NCBI GenBank assembly: GCA_017525235.1
Contig: JAFXTC010000031.1
Location: forward strand, 62,001-126,000
Reading direction: 5' to 3'
Source of the DNA: Bacteroidaceae bacterium
GTDB lineage: Bacteria > Bacteroidota > Bacteroidia > Bacteroidales > Bacteroidaceae
Length of the DNA: 64,000 nucleotides
The notes below the pieces were generated by a model that saw nothing but the letters and a program-made list of their open reading frames with translations, was not told where the DNA came from and did not search any database. This document shows positions 8,487 through 15,526 of the stretch, one piece after another. Position numbers and translations under genes: made by a program. Position 1 is the first letter of the stretch, and each line of letters starts with the position of its first letter.

Positions 8487-8912
8487 ATGCATATGAAGAA
8501 TAAATTAATAAATCTTTTATTGATGTTATTAATCTTTGGCGCGTGTCTGGTTTGGGGGTCATGCAGTTTTCCTCGAATCTACGTGGATATAATTAATCAA
8601 ACATCTTCAACGGTTCATGTGAGTTTTTCTCATGGAGGATTGAGGACCCAAAATCATCCATTATGTTATGATACTATTAGATATGAAATAAAAGCTGGTA
8701 TGAGGGAAAAAATAGGTTTTCCTGTTTTTGGGAACAAGAGGTCAATCGAAAAGCTAGTTAAGCAAATTCCCTTCATCATACTTGAGACACCGACAAAATC
8801 TAAACGTTTTAAGGAGACAGATGAAATAATAAAAATGTTTAGCAAGAGAACAGCATTTAAATATGAATACGAATTCGTTATTACTGACAGTCTGTTTGAT
8901 TCTGGGAAATAA
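8487..8912 (+). CDS. Small lipoprotein, candidate immunity to the Rhs tip
   Basis: The product has 141 residues (or 139 from the second ATG at 8493). The N-terminus, MKNKLINLLLMLLIFGACLVWGSC, is a signal with two possible lipidated cysteines. The rest is a beta-rich domain beginning 'IYVDIINQTSSTVHVSFSHGG'. I do not recognise the family. It directly follows the HExxH-type Rhs tip, has its own promoter and would act outside the cytoplasm, as an immunity protein against a periplasm-acting peptidase would. That role is inferred only from position and localisation. Confidence 0.6.
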   Translation: MHMKNKLINLLLMLLIFGACLVWGSCSFPRIYVDIINQTSSTVHVSFSHGGLRTQNHPLCYDTIRYEIKAGMREKIGFPVFGNKRSIEKLVKQIPFIILETPTKSKRFKETDEIIKMFSKRTAFKYEYEFVITDSLFDSGK

Positions 8913-8952
8913 TACAGCATCGTCGAACGATATAATCAGGAAACGATTTAAC

Positions 8953-9009
8953 ATGAAAAGAAAAAGACTTATCATCATAGCATCGGTTCTGACGTTAGGC
9001 CTTAGACTT
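8953..9009 (+). pseudogene. Signal-peptide remnant of a lost secreted gene
   Basis: The ATG at 8953 opens only MKRKRLIIIASVLTLGLRL before a TAG. The peptide closely resembles the start of the frameshifted gene at 17141 (MRRSLIIFVASVLVLS). The sequence then runs into the 'ccttagactttagaccttag' intergenic repeat. It appears to be the stub of a deleted relative of the 17.1-kb gene. Confidence 0.45.
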
Positions 9010-9077
9010 TAGACCTTAGCTGTTGTTTAATAAGAAATATAAATTCATTGGTTATGAATGAGGTGAGACTACGTCTC
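9000..9077. repeat. CTTTAGACCTTAG repeat tract and short hairpin
   Basis: 'ccttagactttagaccttag' at 9000-9018 belongs to a simple repeat family also seen near 3987, 14303, 23110, 44235 and 48605. At 9065-9077 GAGAC-TAC-GTCTC forms a small perfect hairpin. No gene lies between the remnant and the toxin-antitoxin promoter. Confidence 0.55.
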
Positions 9078-9121
9078 GAAGATACTATCGTTCGGAAAAA
9101 CAAAGAAAAATAAGCTTTTCT

Positions 9122-9152
9122 TTTGTGTTTCTCTCACTTAATTGTATCTTTG
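9122..9152 (+). promoter_or_regulatory. Consensus promoter of the ParE-type module
   Basis: TTTG (9122-9125), 19 bases, TATCTTTG (9145-9152) fits the Bacteroidetes sigma consensus exactly. The next bases, GCAAACGGAAA, are identical at the VapC-module promoter. Confidence 0.8.
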
Positions 9153-9178
9153 CAAACGGAAACAAGAATTAATGCATT

Positions 9179-9457
9179 ATGAGTACAGCAACATTGACTA
9201 ACCTGCGAGATTACCTCTACGGCACACTGACACCAGCCAATATGATATGGTTGGCTAAGCAATTGACAGAGTATGCTGAAAAGGAAGAAGTAGAGTACTC
9301 TTTGAAGCCTTTCACCATGCAAGAAGTTGATGCCATGCTTGACGAGGCAGAAGCCGATTTTGATGCAGGGCTAGGCATTCCTCACGAGGAGGTAATGCGA
9401 AAATGGAAAGAGAGACTTGCACACGAGAAAAAACAGGAAATGGCTGAAGCTGTATGA
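9179..9457 (+). CDS. Antitoxin of a ParE/RelE-type module
   Basis: The 92-residue acidic protein (MSTATLTNLRDYLYGTLTPAN...) has a helical C-terminal half rich in E and D ('EVDAMLDEAEADFDAGLGIPHEEV'). This is the usual pattern of the toxin-wrapping region of small antitoxins. Its stop overlaps the toxin start by four bases (ATGA). It probably binds and represses its own consensus promoter, as antitoxins of this type generally do. Confidence 0.75.
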   Translation: MSTATLTNLRDYLYGTLTPANMIWLAKQLTEYAEKEEVEYSLKPFTMQEVDAMLDEAEADFDAGLGIPHEEVMRKWKERLAHEKKQEMAEAV

Positions 9458-9765
9458 AAATAATCTGGCATCCAAGGGCAGAAAAGGAGAAGGATAAAAT
9501 TGCCGACTATATTCGTTGGCGCTTTGGGGACAAACACACAGAAGAGTTTATGCAAGAGGTTGATGAGACTGCCCAAATGCTTATGCACAGCCCGAATATT
9601 GGGACAATTGACCCACTCTATGCCCACCGAGCCAGAACATACCGTAGCATCATCATCAACGGGTTGAGTAAAATGGTTTATTACATTGATCATGATACAA
9701 TCCGTATTGCAGCATTTTGGGACACACGCAGAGAACCTAAAAAGCAAGCAAAGCAAACAGAATAA
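9454..9765 (+). CDS. ParE/RelE-family toxin
   Basis: The 103-residue protein begins MKIIWHPRAEKEKDKIADYIRWRFGD and ends '...YRSIIINGLSKMVYYIDHDTIRIAAFWDTRREP', the core pattern of the RelE/ParE fold. The final 'FWDTRREP' is typical of the ParE branch, which poisons gyrase; the RelE branch cleaves mRNA on the ribosome. The target cannot be decided from sequence alone. It is translationally coupled to the upstream antitoxin. Confidence 0.82.
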   Translation: MKIIWHPRAEKEKDKIADYIRWRFGDKHTEEFMQEVDETAQMLMHSPNIGTIDPLYAHRARTYRSIIINGLSKMVYYIDHDTIRIAAFWDTRREPKKQAKQTE

Positions 9766-9837
9766 GCGCTGCTGTTTGTAAGAATCTACGAAGGAGAAGG
9801 AAGAGGAGCGTACAGCCTTTGGAGATAAGGAATAAAT

Positions 9838-9969
9838 GACTGAAGTGTACTAAACAAGTTGACAGTTTTGCGCATAAAAAACAGTTTTGGTTATACAAAA
9901 TATTTTTTGTCCACAATTTTGGACCAAAAAGTTGTGTACCTATCCTCTGGCTATTGTCAGACGCTCAGC
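9838..9969. repeat. Uninterrupted copy of the split repeat (with covarying hairpin)
   Basis: This segment, ending in the last codons of the TPR regulator, matches 17554-17611 plus 18119-18198 with few differences. It contains an imperfect hairpin: 9909-9922 pairs with 9924-9940 around a single A. The right-hand copy has a perfect 17-bp version with paired changes in both arms. It sits just downstream of the regulator's stop codon. Confidence 0.75.
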
Positions 9970-11546
9970 AGGTCGCCGCAGATTTCCTCGGCACGTTTCA
10001 CACGGTTCCAGACTGTTTGTATCTTTGCATCCATCACCCTGGATATCTGAACAGGTTTCAGACCTATCTTCAGCAGGCATATTGTATGAAGTAGCGATTC
10101 GCGCATCTGTCTTTGCATACGTCCTTGTACAGCCTCCAGGAATTCTGGATACAAGGTTTCTATCGCAGCCATAAGTGCCTCCCACGAGCCGTCTTTTAGC
10201 CTCGACCTGCCTGCGGCAATATCATGGAAGTGTGCAATAACGTCTTCCGCTTTCCCCGTCGCGTTGTTCATCAGGGCTATGCGCGTCAGTTCCTTGTTGA
10301 TAAGATTCCTTTGTTCCAGCATCTTCTCTTTATCGATGATCTCTTCCACAAATCTTTTCTTCCTGAAGTTATAGAATGCCACCATTCCCAAGACGATGCT
10401 CAACAAGGCAAGTAGCGTTACTGCCGAAATGAATTTGATGCGTTCGTCGCGTAGCATGATGGCCTGCTCTTCCTCCATGTTGCGATAATAGGTATATGAA
10501 TCCTTGGCTCTTTGTGTTTCCTCAAAGGCTCGTTGGGCGATAATGGAGTCGTTGATTTCATACAGGCGACTTCCCCACAGAGCTGCTTGTCGGAAATCCC
10601 CCTTCTGCAGATAGCATCGTTGCAGGCCGGCAGATGCCTCGTATTTCCCCGACATGCTATATACCTTATCTATATATGTCTTGTAGTGAAGGATTGCCGA
10701 GTCGGTATGGTTTGCATCCTCGTGAAATCTGGCAAGACACAGCTCATAGTTGTGAGGACGCCGATTCTCTGGCAGTTGCAACAAGTGCTGCAACAAGGTG
10801 TCTGTCTTTTCCTGACGATTGTATTTTGAGTATAAGGTCAGCATATACGCCAATGTCCTTCCGTATTTGGACGGAAAGTTCTCTTCGCGGATAATCTGAT
10901 ATGCCTGTTCAGAATAATAGAAACAATGAAGCGTGTCGTTCAGATGCTCATACGCAGATGCCACATCTGTCAGATAAAAAACCTCGTTTTTCCCTGATTG
11001 CTTTGCCAATTCAACGGATTGTAACGCAGCATTCAGCGCATCCTCGTAATTGAGTTGCAGCATATATAGGTTCCCCAATTGCGAAAGGGCGTTTTGCCAT
11101 ATAAGCGTATCGGCATTTTTGCTTTGCCTTGCAGCCTCTACGGTTTTCAGAAAACAGTTAACGGCTCTTGGATAATCCTTCAGGTCGCGATAGGCACTGC
11201 CCAGATAGTAGTAGGCACGCTCTTTGTCGACAGCGTCCTTCCGTTTCTCAAAATAAACTGTTGCCTGCATGGCAGAGTCAGGAGAGGATGGGAGGAGGTT
11301 ACGTTTGTCGCGCAGTCGAATGGTCAGCAGGTTGTATTTCTGCTGCACAAATGCTGAAGACTTTTGTACAGAATCCCTCATCGACTCTGTACGCATTCGG
11401 GCTATAGGCAGTGAAGTCTCGCATTGCTGCCACACCTGTTCGATATTGTATAACAGATGGCGCTCCGTAGAATCTTCCCTGCAAGAAAGCAAAGAAAGCA
11501 TACAGATTCCTAAAAATAACAACCTACGTTTTACCATCATCTTCAT
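9957..11546 (-). CDS. TPR lipoprotein/membrane regulator with C-terminal HTH
   Basis: Starting at the ATG at 11546 (rather than an upstream TTG at 11564), the protein has about 529 residues. It begins with a signal and lipobox (ICMLSLLSC). A TPR region follows ('AYYYLGSAYRDLKDYPRAVNCF', 'LSQLGNLYMLQLNYEDALNAALQSVE'), then one membrane helix (FISAVTLLALLSIVLGMVAFYNF), a linker of about 75 residues, and a terminal helix-turn-helix-like end 'GLKPVQISRVMDAKIQTVWNRVKRAEE'. Bacteroidetes have many such one-protein sensor-regulators. It is transcribed away from the LRR surface gene, with the CTCCCAA operator array between them, so it is the obvious candidate regulator of that gene. Confidence 0.8.
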   Translation of the reverse strand: MKMMVKRRLLFLGICMLSLLSCREDSTERHLLYNIEQVWQQCETSLPIARMRTESMRDSVQKSSAFVQQKYNLLTIRLRDKRNLLPSSPDSAMQATVYFEKRKDAVDKERAYYYLGSAYRDLKDYPRAVNCFLKTVEAARQSKNADTLIWQNALSQLGNLYMLQLNYEDALNAALQSVELAKQSGKNEVFYLTDVASAYEHLNDTLHCFYYSEQAYQIIREENFPSKYGRTLAYMLTLYSKYNRQEKTDTLLQHLLQLPENRRPHNYELCLARFHEDANHTDSAILHYKTYIDKVYSMSGKYEASAGLQRCYLQKGDFRQAALWGSRLYEINDSIIAQRAFEETQRAKDSYTYYRNMEEEQAIMLRDERIKFISAVTLLALLSIVLGMVAFYNFRKKRFVEEIIDKEKMLEQRNLINKELTRIALMNNATGKAEDVIAHFHDIAAGRSRLKDGSWEALMAAIETLYPEFLEAVQGRMQRQMRESLLHTICLLKIGLKPVQISRVMDAKIQTVWNRVKRAEEICGDLLSV

Positions 11547-11577
11547 AAAATTATACCTTCTCAAATAGATTTTGCCG

Positions 11578-11585
11578 CAAAGTTA
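11578..11585 (-). promoter_or_regulatory. -7 element TAACTTTG for the TPR regulator
   Basis: The minus-strand TAACTTTG lies 31 bases before the 11546 ATG. Upstream TTTG copies are 16-20 bases away. A start site here would fall close to the alternative TTG at 11564, which favours the downstream ATG. Confidence 0.6.
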
Positions 11586-11616
11586 TGGGTTTTTCGCAAA
11601 CCAAACAAGTAAATTT

Positions 11617-11753
11617 ACTCCCAACCACTCCCAAATATGCTCATTAACATATAATAACTGGTTATGTGTCGAATTCCCTAACATACAACGACTTACAACC
11701 CATCTTCCCTCCGTTTGTTATTTTTTCTTCAAAAGTTGGGAGTACTTGGGAGT
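11617..11753. repeat. Paired CTCCCAA operator array, copy 1
   Basis: ACTCCCAACCACTCCCAA (11617-11634) has an inverted partner, TTGGGAGTACTTGGGAGT (11736-11753), 101 bases away. Each arm is a direct repeat of an 8-mer with a 10-base period. From 11638 to 11754 the sequence is nearly identical (117 bases, two differences) to 15326-15442 upstream of the second surface gene. The right arm stops 7 bases short of the -33 element, a position suited to an activator. Confidence 0.75.
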
Positions 11754-11760
11754 GAAATTA

Positions 11761-11792
11761 TTTGGCAGCAAAACAGAAACCCTGTAATTTTG
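11761..11792 (+). promoter_or_regulatory. Promoter of surface protein A
   Basis: TTTG (11761-11764), 20 bases, TAATTTTG (11785-11792), 34 bases before the ATG at 11827. The same layout with the same spacing precedes gene B. Confidence 0.75.
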
Positions 11793-11826
11793 CAAGCGAA
11801 AAATTGTTTTATGCAAAAAAGTCTAT

Positions 11827-14310
11827 ATGAAAAGAAATTTATTGCTTTTGCTGTTTCTGTTTTTAGTAGGGGCACTGTTTGGTGTTAATGCTCAATATGT
11901 TACCATTGATGGATTAGAATACAATCTTAACCTAGACACTCATGAGGCTGTATTATATCGCGGAAATACTTGGGTGGGCGAACTGATTATCCCATCTAGT
12001 TTGAACTATGAGGGTCAAGAATACATCGTGACAAGCCTTAACCCATTCTCGTTCCATAGTGATGCAGCATTGACTTCTGTTACAATTCCTGGTAGTGTAA
12101 CTGTAATTGGCGAATGTTCATTCATTGACTGTATCAACCTGAAAAATGTTATTATTTCTGAGGGTGTAAGGACTATAGATTATCGAGCTTTTTCTGGCTG
12201 CCGCAATCTGTCTAGCATCACAATTCCTAGGAGTGTGACTTGGATTAGTTATAGTGTTTTCGAGGAAACCCCTTGGTATAATAATCAGCCTGACGGCTTG
12301 GTTTATGCAGGCAGAATTGCCTATAAATATAAAGGAAACGTGCCCGAGAAAACTCATATTACAATCACTGAAGGAACTTGTGCAATTGCTAAAGGTGCTT
12401 TTAAAGAGTGTCGCGGTCTAATATCCGTCACAATCCCTGAAGGTTTAACCAAGATAGCAGAAGATGCTTTTTATGGCTGCAGTGATTTGGTGTCTGTTAT
12501 TATTCCTAAAACACTATCCTGCATTGAAGACGGATGTTTCAATGGATGCAATAGTTTGAAATCCATTGTTATTCCAGAGAGTGTAGAAAGAATAGGAATC
12601 GCAGCCTTCCAAAATTGTACGAGCCTTTCAACGGTTAACATTCCCGAAGGATTCACCTCAATCTATAATTATACTTTTAATAATTGTAGCAATCTGACGG
12701 CTATTAACATACCAAAGAGTGTAACTAGAATAGGTGACAAAGTTTTTTCTAATACTAGTTTGGAATCTGTCACAATCCCAAAGAACGTGACATACATTGG
12801 GATCTCTGCATTTGAAGGTTGCGGTAAACTGACGAATGTCTATATCCCGCGAAGAATTGCTCCTAATACAGGAAAAGATGTGTTTAAAGATTCCAATATT
12901 GCTTCTGCCACGTTACATGTTCCGGCAAGTTCCATAGAACAATACAAAACGACATTACCTTGGAGCAATTTTGGGAACTTTGTTGGACTAACACCAGCAA
13001 GCATAGAGATTAACGAGTATAACTTTCCAGATGAGAACTTCCGCAGTTGGTTGCTTGCACAAGAGTACGGAGATGATGGCGTGCTGACAGATGCAGAGAT
13101 TGTCACTGTCAAAAAAATCAAAGTGAACGATAAAAATATCCAAAACCTAAAGGGAATAGAGTATTTCACCGAACTACTTAGGCTTGAATGTAACAATAAC
13201 CAATTGACCACATTGGATATATCTGAATGTACACAATTATTACGACTACAATGCAAAAACAACCAACTAACTTCGCTTGATGTATCGCAGAATACAGCGT
13301 TAATAGAATTACAATGTGATGGCAATCAGCTTGCCTCGATTAATGTCGTAGGATGTACTTCTTTGACAAGTTTGAGTTGCTCCAACAACAAGTTGTCAGC
13401 ACTCAATGTGTCAGGATGCGAATCACTTTCTAGCTTGTTTTGCTCAAACAACCAATTGAGAGAACTTAATATATCAGATACCCAACTCTTAAGACTAGAA
13501 TGTTTCCAAAATCAGATTAAAGGCGCAGCAATGGACGCATTAGTGGAGAGTTTGCCATCGCTATTTGGCCGATTGCATGTCATTTTCTACGAAAACGAAC
13601 AGAACATAATGACTACCAAACAGGTGGAAATGGCTTTGGCAAAGAACTGGATGTCATATTATAATCCAGATGGACGTGTTTGGCGGCGATATGAAGGCAG
13701 CGAACCTAAAGAATTTGTGTCTTTTACCAAAGACCAAATGGCGACAATAATTTTACCAACAACACCTGATGCGGAGAAAGGAAAATATTACAAATTGGAT
13801 AGAAGCGAAAAAAACCAGATTATCTTCACAGCGGAGATTAATCCACAAGCACGGGTACCTTATATTATTATACCTAACGAGGATTTTAGTGTTGAATTGA
13901 GTGAAGACATAGACGGTTTGCAAAGAGATACGGTTTCGACTAAGGATGTTTTATTTATTGGCTTATATCACCGAGAGGAGTTGAGTTTCCAAGAGGATTA
14001 CTACATTGATATTATAGATATCACTCCAGACTGTAAAGTTCCTGAAAACAATTCAGAACAATTTATAATAGGTGCTCTACGTTCATATCTGAAAGTAACT
14101 TGGGACGATCCATACGGACAAGGCCCCACAAGGGGAGTGACAAGAAAGAAGGCAATTGTTCTTGAAGACAATCCAAACAGCATTGCTGAAATGAAAAATG
14201 AAAGTGAAAAATATGATGATGCCATCTATGACCTTTCTGGTCGCCGCCTTTCTGGTAAACCAGCCAAAGGATTGTATATTCAGAACGGTAAAAAGGTTGC
14301 AAGACCTTAG
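11827..14310 (+). CDS. BspA-like leucine-rich repeat surface protein (A)
   Basis: This 827-residue secreted protein has a signal peptide (MKRNLLLLLFLFLVGALFGVNAQ). Residues 60-390 hold about ten BspA-type LRRs ('ITIPRSVTWISYSVFEE', 'IPEGLTKIAEDAFYGCSDLVSV'). A linker containing 'INEYNFPDENFRSWLL' follows, then about seven short LRRs of the 'CNNNQLTTLDISECTQLLRL' type at residues 450-580. The last 190 residues ('SFTKDQMATIILPTTPDAEKGKYYKLDRSEK...' and the tail 'YDLSGRRLSGKPAKGLYIQNGKKV') closely match protein B. The tail looks like the sorting tail used in this genus. BspA-like proteins often mediate adhesion; the target here is unknown. Confidence 0.85.
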   Translation: MKRNLLLLLFLFLVGALFGVNAQYVTIDGLEYNLNLDTHEAVLYRGNTWVGELIIPSSLNYEGQEYIVTSLNPFSFHSDAALTSVTIPGSVTVIGECSFIDCINLKNVIISEGVRTIDYRAFSGCRNLSSITIPRSVTWISYSVFEETPWYNNQPDGLVYAGRIAYKYKGNVPEKTHITITEGTCAIAKGAFKECRGLISVTIPEGLTKIAEDAFYGCSDLVSVIIPKTLSCIEDGCFNGCNSLKSIVIPESVERIGIAAFQNCTSLSTVNIPEGFTSIYNYTFNNCSNLTAINIPKSVTRIGDKVFSNTSLESVTIPKNVTYIGISAFEGCGKLTNVYIPRRIAPNTGKDVFKDSNIASATLHVPASSIEQYKTTLPWSNFGNFVGLTPASIEINEYNFPDENFRSWLLAQEYGDDGVLTDAEIVTVKKIKVNDKNIQNLKGIEYFTELLRLECNNNQLTTLDISECTQLLRLQCKNNQLTSLDVSQNTALIELQCDGNQLASINVVGCTSLTSLSCSNNKLSALNVSGCESLSSLFCSNNQLRELNISDTQLLRLECFQNQIKGAAMDALVESLPSLFGRLHVIFYENEQNIMTTKQVEMALAKNWMSYYNPDGRVWRRYEGSEPKEFVSFTKDQMATIILPTTPDAEKGKYYKLDRSEKNQIIFTAEINPQARVPYIIIPNEDFSVELSEDIDGLQRDTVSTKDVLFIGLYHREELSFQEDYYIDIIDITPDCKVPENNSEQFIIGALRSYLKVTWDDPYGQGPTRGVTRKKAIVLEDNPNSIAEMKNESEKYDDAIYDLSGRRLSGKPAKGLYIQNGKKVARP

Positions 14311-14374
14311 ACCCTAGCAATTGTTTAATGGAGAAACCATCCTAATAAGAGGGGTAACAGGCATACTGGAAAAT

Positions 14375-14408
14375 GGCCAGCAGGAGCAATCTTGCAGGCC
14401 TTTTTTTT
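14375..14408 (+). terminator. Intrinsic terminator after surface protein A
   Basis: GGCCAGCAGG (14375-14384) pairs with CTTGCAGGCC (14391-14400) with one mismatch around a six-base loop. Eight T residues follow (14401-14408). Confidence 0.8.
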
Positions 14409-14457
14409 GACTTTCCTGCATAGCTGCCCCTTCGGAAGAAAAAAGGAAACCTTTTAT

Positions 14458-14488
14458 TTTGAATTCCGCCCAATTCCTTGTATCTTTG
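14458..14488 (+). promoter_or_regulatory. Consensus promoter of the VapC module
   Basis: TTTG (14458-14461), 19 bases, TATCTTTG (14481-14488) is a perfect match. It lies downstream of the earliest in-frame start (14459), so translation must begin at 14516. Confidence 0.8.
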
Positions 14489-14515
14489 CAAACGGAAATA
14501 CAAAAAACGCCAATT

Positions 14516-14764
14516 ATGATAGGAACATTAAGAACAAGCGACGTATATATGGATATTCTTGGTACGTTGCCTAATGAGGATAAGTTAGACTTGATCTCCA
14601 AACTTCTCAAGTCCATGAAAAAGGCTGTCACAACCAAGAGGGAGACCAAGGACATCTTTGCCCGTTTCTCCAGCGACTGGGGTGGCGATATGTCCACAGA
14701 GGAATATGCTGATATGCTGCGCAACGAGAATGTTGAGAACACAAGAAATGTTGAGAATTGGTAA
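14516..14764 (+). CDS. Antitoxin of the VapC-type module
   Basis: The 82-residue protein starts MIGTLRTSDVYMDILGTLPNEDKLDLISKLLKSM and ends in a charged region (STEEYADMLRNENVENTRNVENW). A longer frame from 14459 would overlap the promoter, so the 14516 ATG is chosen. It precedes a PIN-domain toxin by six bases. There is no recognisable AbrB or MetJ motif. Small Bacteroidetes antitoxins of this kind commonly pair with VapC. The function is inferred from the partner. Confidence 0.75.
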   Translation: MIGTLRTSDVYMDILGTLPNEDKLDLISKLLKSMKKAVTTKRETKDIFARFSSDWGGDMSTEEYADMLRNENVENTRNVENW

Positions 14765-14770
14765 ATTACT

Positions 14771-15166
14771 ATGGTACAGTATTTGCTTGATACATGCGCT
14801 TGCATCTCTATGTTTCGTAATGAAGGGCGCGTTCGTGAGACCCTCATGGAGGTTGGTGTCCAGAATTGTTATATCTCAGAGATTACCGTGGCCGAACTAT
14901 ACTTTGGGCTGGCTAAGGCCACCGACAAGAAGCGCAAGTTGGATGATATCCGCGAAGTTCAGCGCCTTTTCCGAGTTATTCCCGTTTATTCTTCATTTAA
15001 GGAATATGGAGAGATTCGCTATTCACTTGAGCACACTGGCCAGCGTGTTGACCAGTTCGACCTGCTCATAGGAGCCACGGCTCTACACCATAATATGACA
15101 CTTGTTACCTCCAACCTAAAGCACTTCGAACGCATGGAAGGGCTAATGATTGAAAATTGGAGATAA
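14771..15166 (+). CDS. vapC: VapC-family PIN-domain ribonuclease toxin
   Basis: The 131-residue PIN protein begins MVQYLLDTCACISMF. Its acidic active-site residues are in the expected places: Asp7, Glu42 (TVAELYFGL) and Asp97 (QFDLLIGATAL), with Asn115 (LVTSNLKHF) at the fourth position, a common variant. VapC toxins are metal-dependent RNases that usually cut tRNA or rRNA. A UUCG-loop hairpin 51 bases downstream ends the unit. Confidence 0.9.
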   Translation: MVQYLLDTCACISMFRNEGRVRETLMEVGVQNCYISEITVAELYFGLAKATDKKRKLDDIREVQRLFRVIPVYSSFKEYGEIRYSLEHTGQRVDQFDLLIGATALHHNMTLVTSNLKHFERMEGLMIENWR

Positions 15167-15216
15167 AACAATGATAAATCATGGAAATGGGCATTTCAAG
15201 CCCCCAAGCATACAAG

Positions 15217-15239
15217 CCATCACTCTTCGGAGTTGATGG
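15217..15239 (+). terminator. UUCG-tetraloop hairpin after vapC
   Basis: CCATCACTC (15217-15225), loop TTCG, GAGTTGATGG (15230-15239) pairs with one bulged T, followed by the T-rich TTTAGTTTTTA. The stable cUUCGg loop and T-run suit termination of the toxin-antitoxin transcript. Confidence 0.7.
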
Positions 15240-15303
15240 TTTAGTTTTTATGGATGGATTTTGGATTCAAAAAACGAATCACTTCACCTTTCCCCCTTTT
15301 CAT

Positions 15304-15442
15304 CACTCCCAAATACTCTCAAACATGCTCATTAACATATAATAACTGGTTATGTGTCGAATTCCCTAGCATACAACGACTTACAACCCATCTTCCCTCC
15401 GTTTATTATTTTTTCTTCAAAAGTTGGGAGTACTTGGGAGTG
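15304..15442. repeat. Paired CTCCCAA operator array, copy 2
   Basis: CACTCCCAAATACTCTCAA (15304-15322) and TTGGGAGTACTTGGGAGTG (15424-15442) are inverted copies matching at 17 of 19 positions, 101 bases apart. The region 15326-15442 differs from copy 1 at two of 117 positions. The right arm, adjacent to the promoter, is identical in both copies, while the left arm differs. Confidence 0.75.
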
Positions 15443-15448
15443 GATTTA

Positions 15449-15480
15449 TTTGGAGGCAAAACAGAAACTGCATAATTTTG
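15449..15480 (+). promoter_or_regulatory. Promoter of surface protein B
   Basis: TTTG (15449-15452), 20 bases, TAATTTTG (15473-15480), the same architecture as at gene A, 46 bases before the ATG. Confidence 0.75.
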
Positions 15481-15526
15481 CAGGTGAAATCAAAATATTG
15501 ATAATAACACAACTTAACAAAAAAAT

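Noticed and set aside
11617-11753. Phase-invertible promoter
   Set aside because: The inverted arms resemble those of invertible promoters, but the TAATTTTG promoter lies outside the segment and both copies show the same orientation. An operator array is the better reading.
14459-14515. Upstream start for the VapC antitoxin
   Set aside because: The extension overlaps the consensus promoter at 14458-14488 and would not be transcribed.
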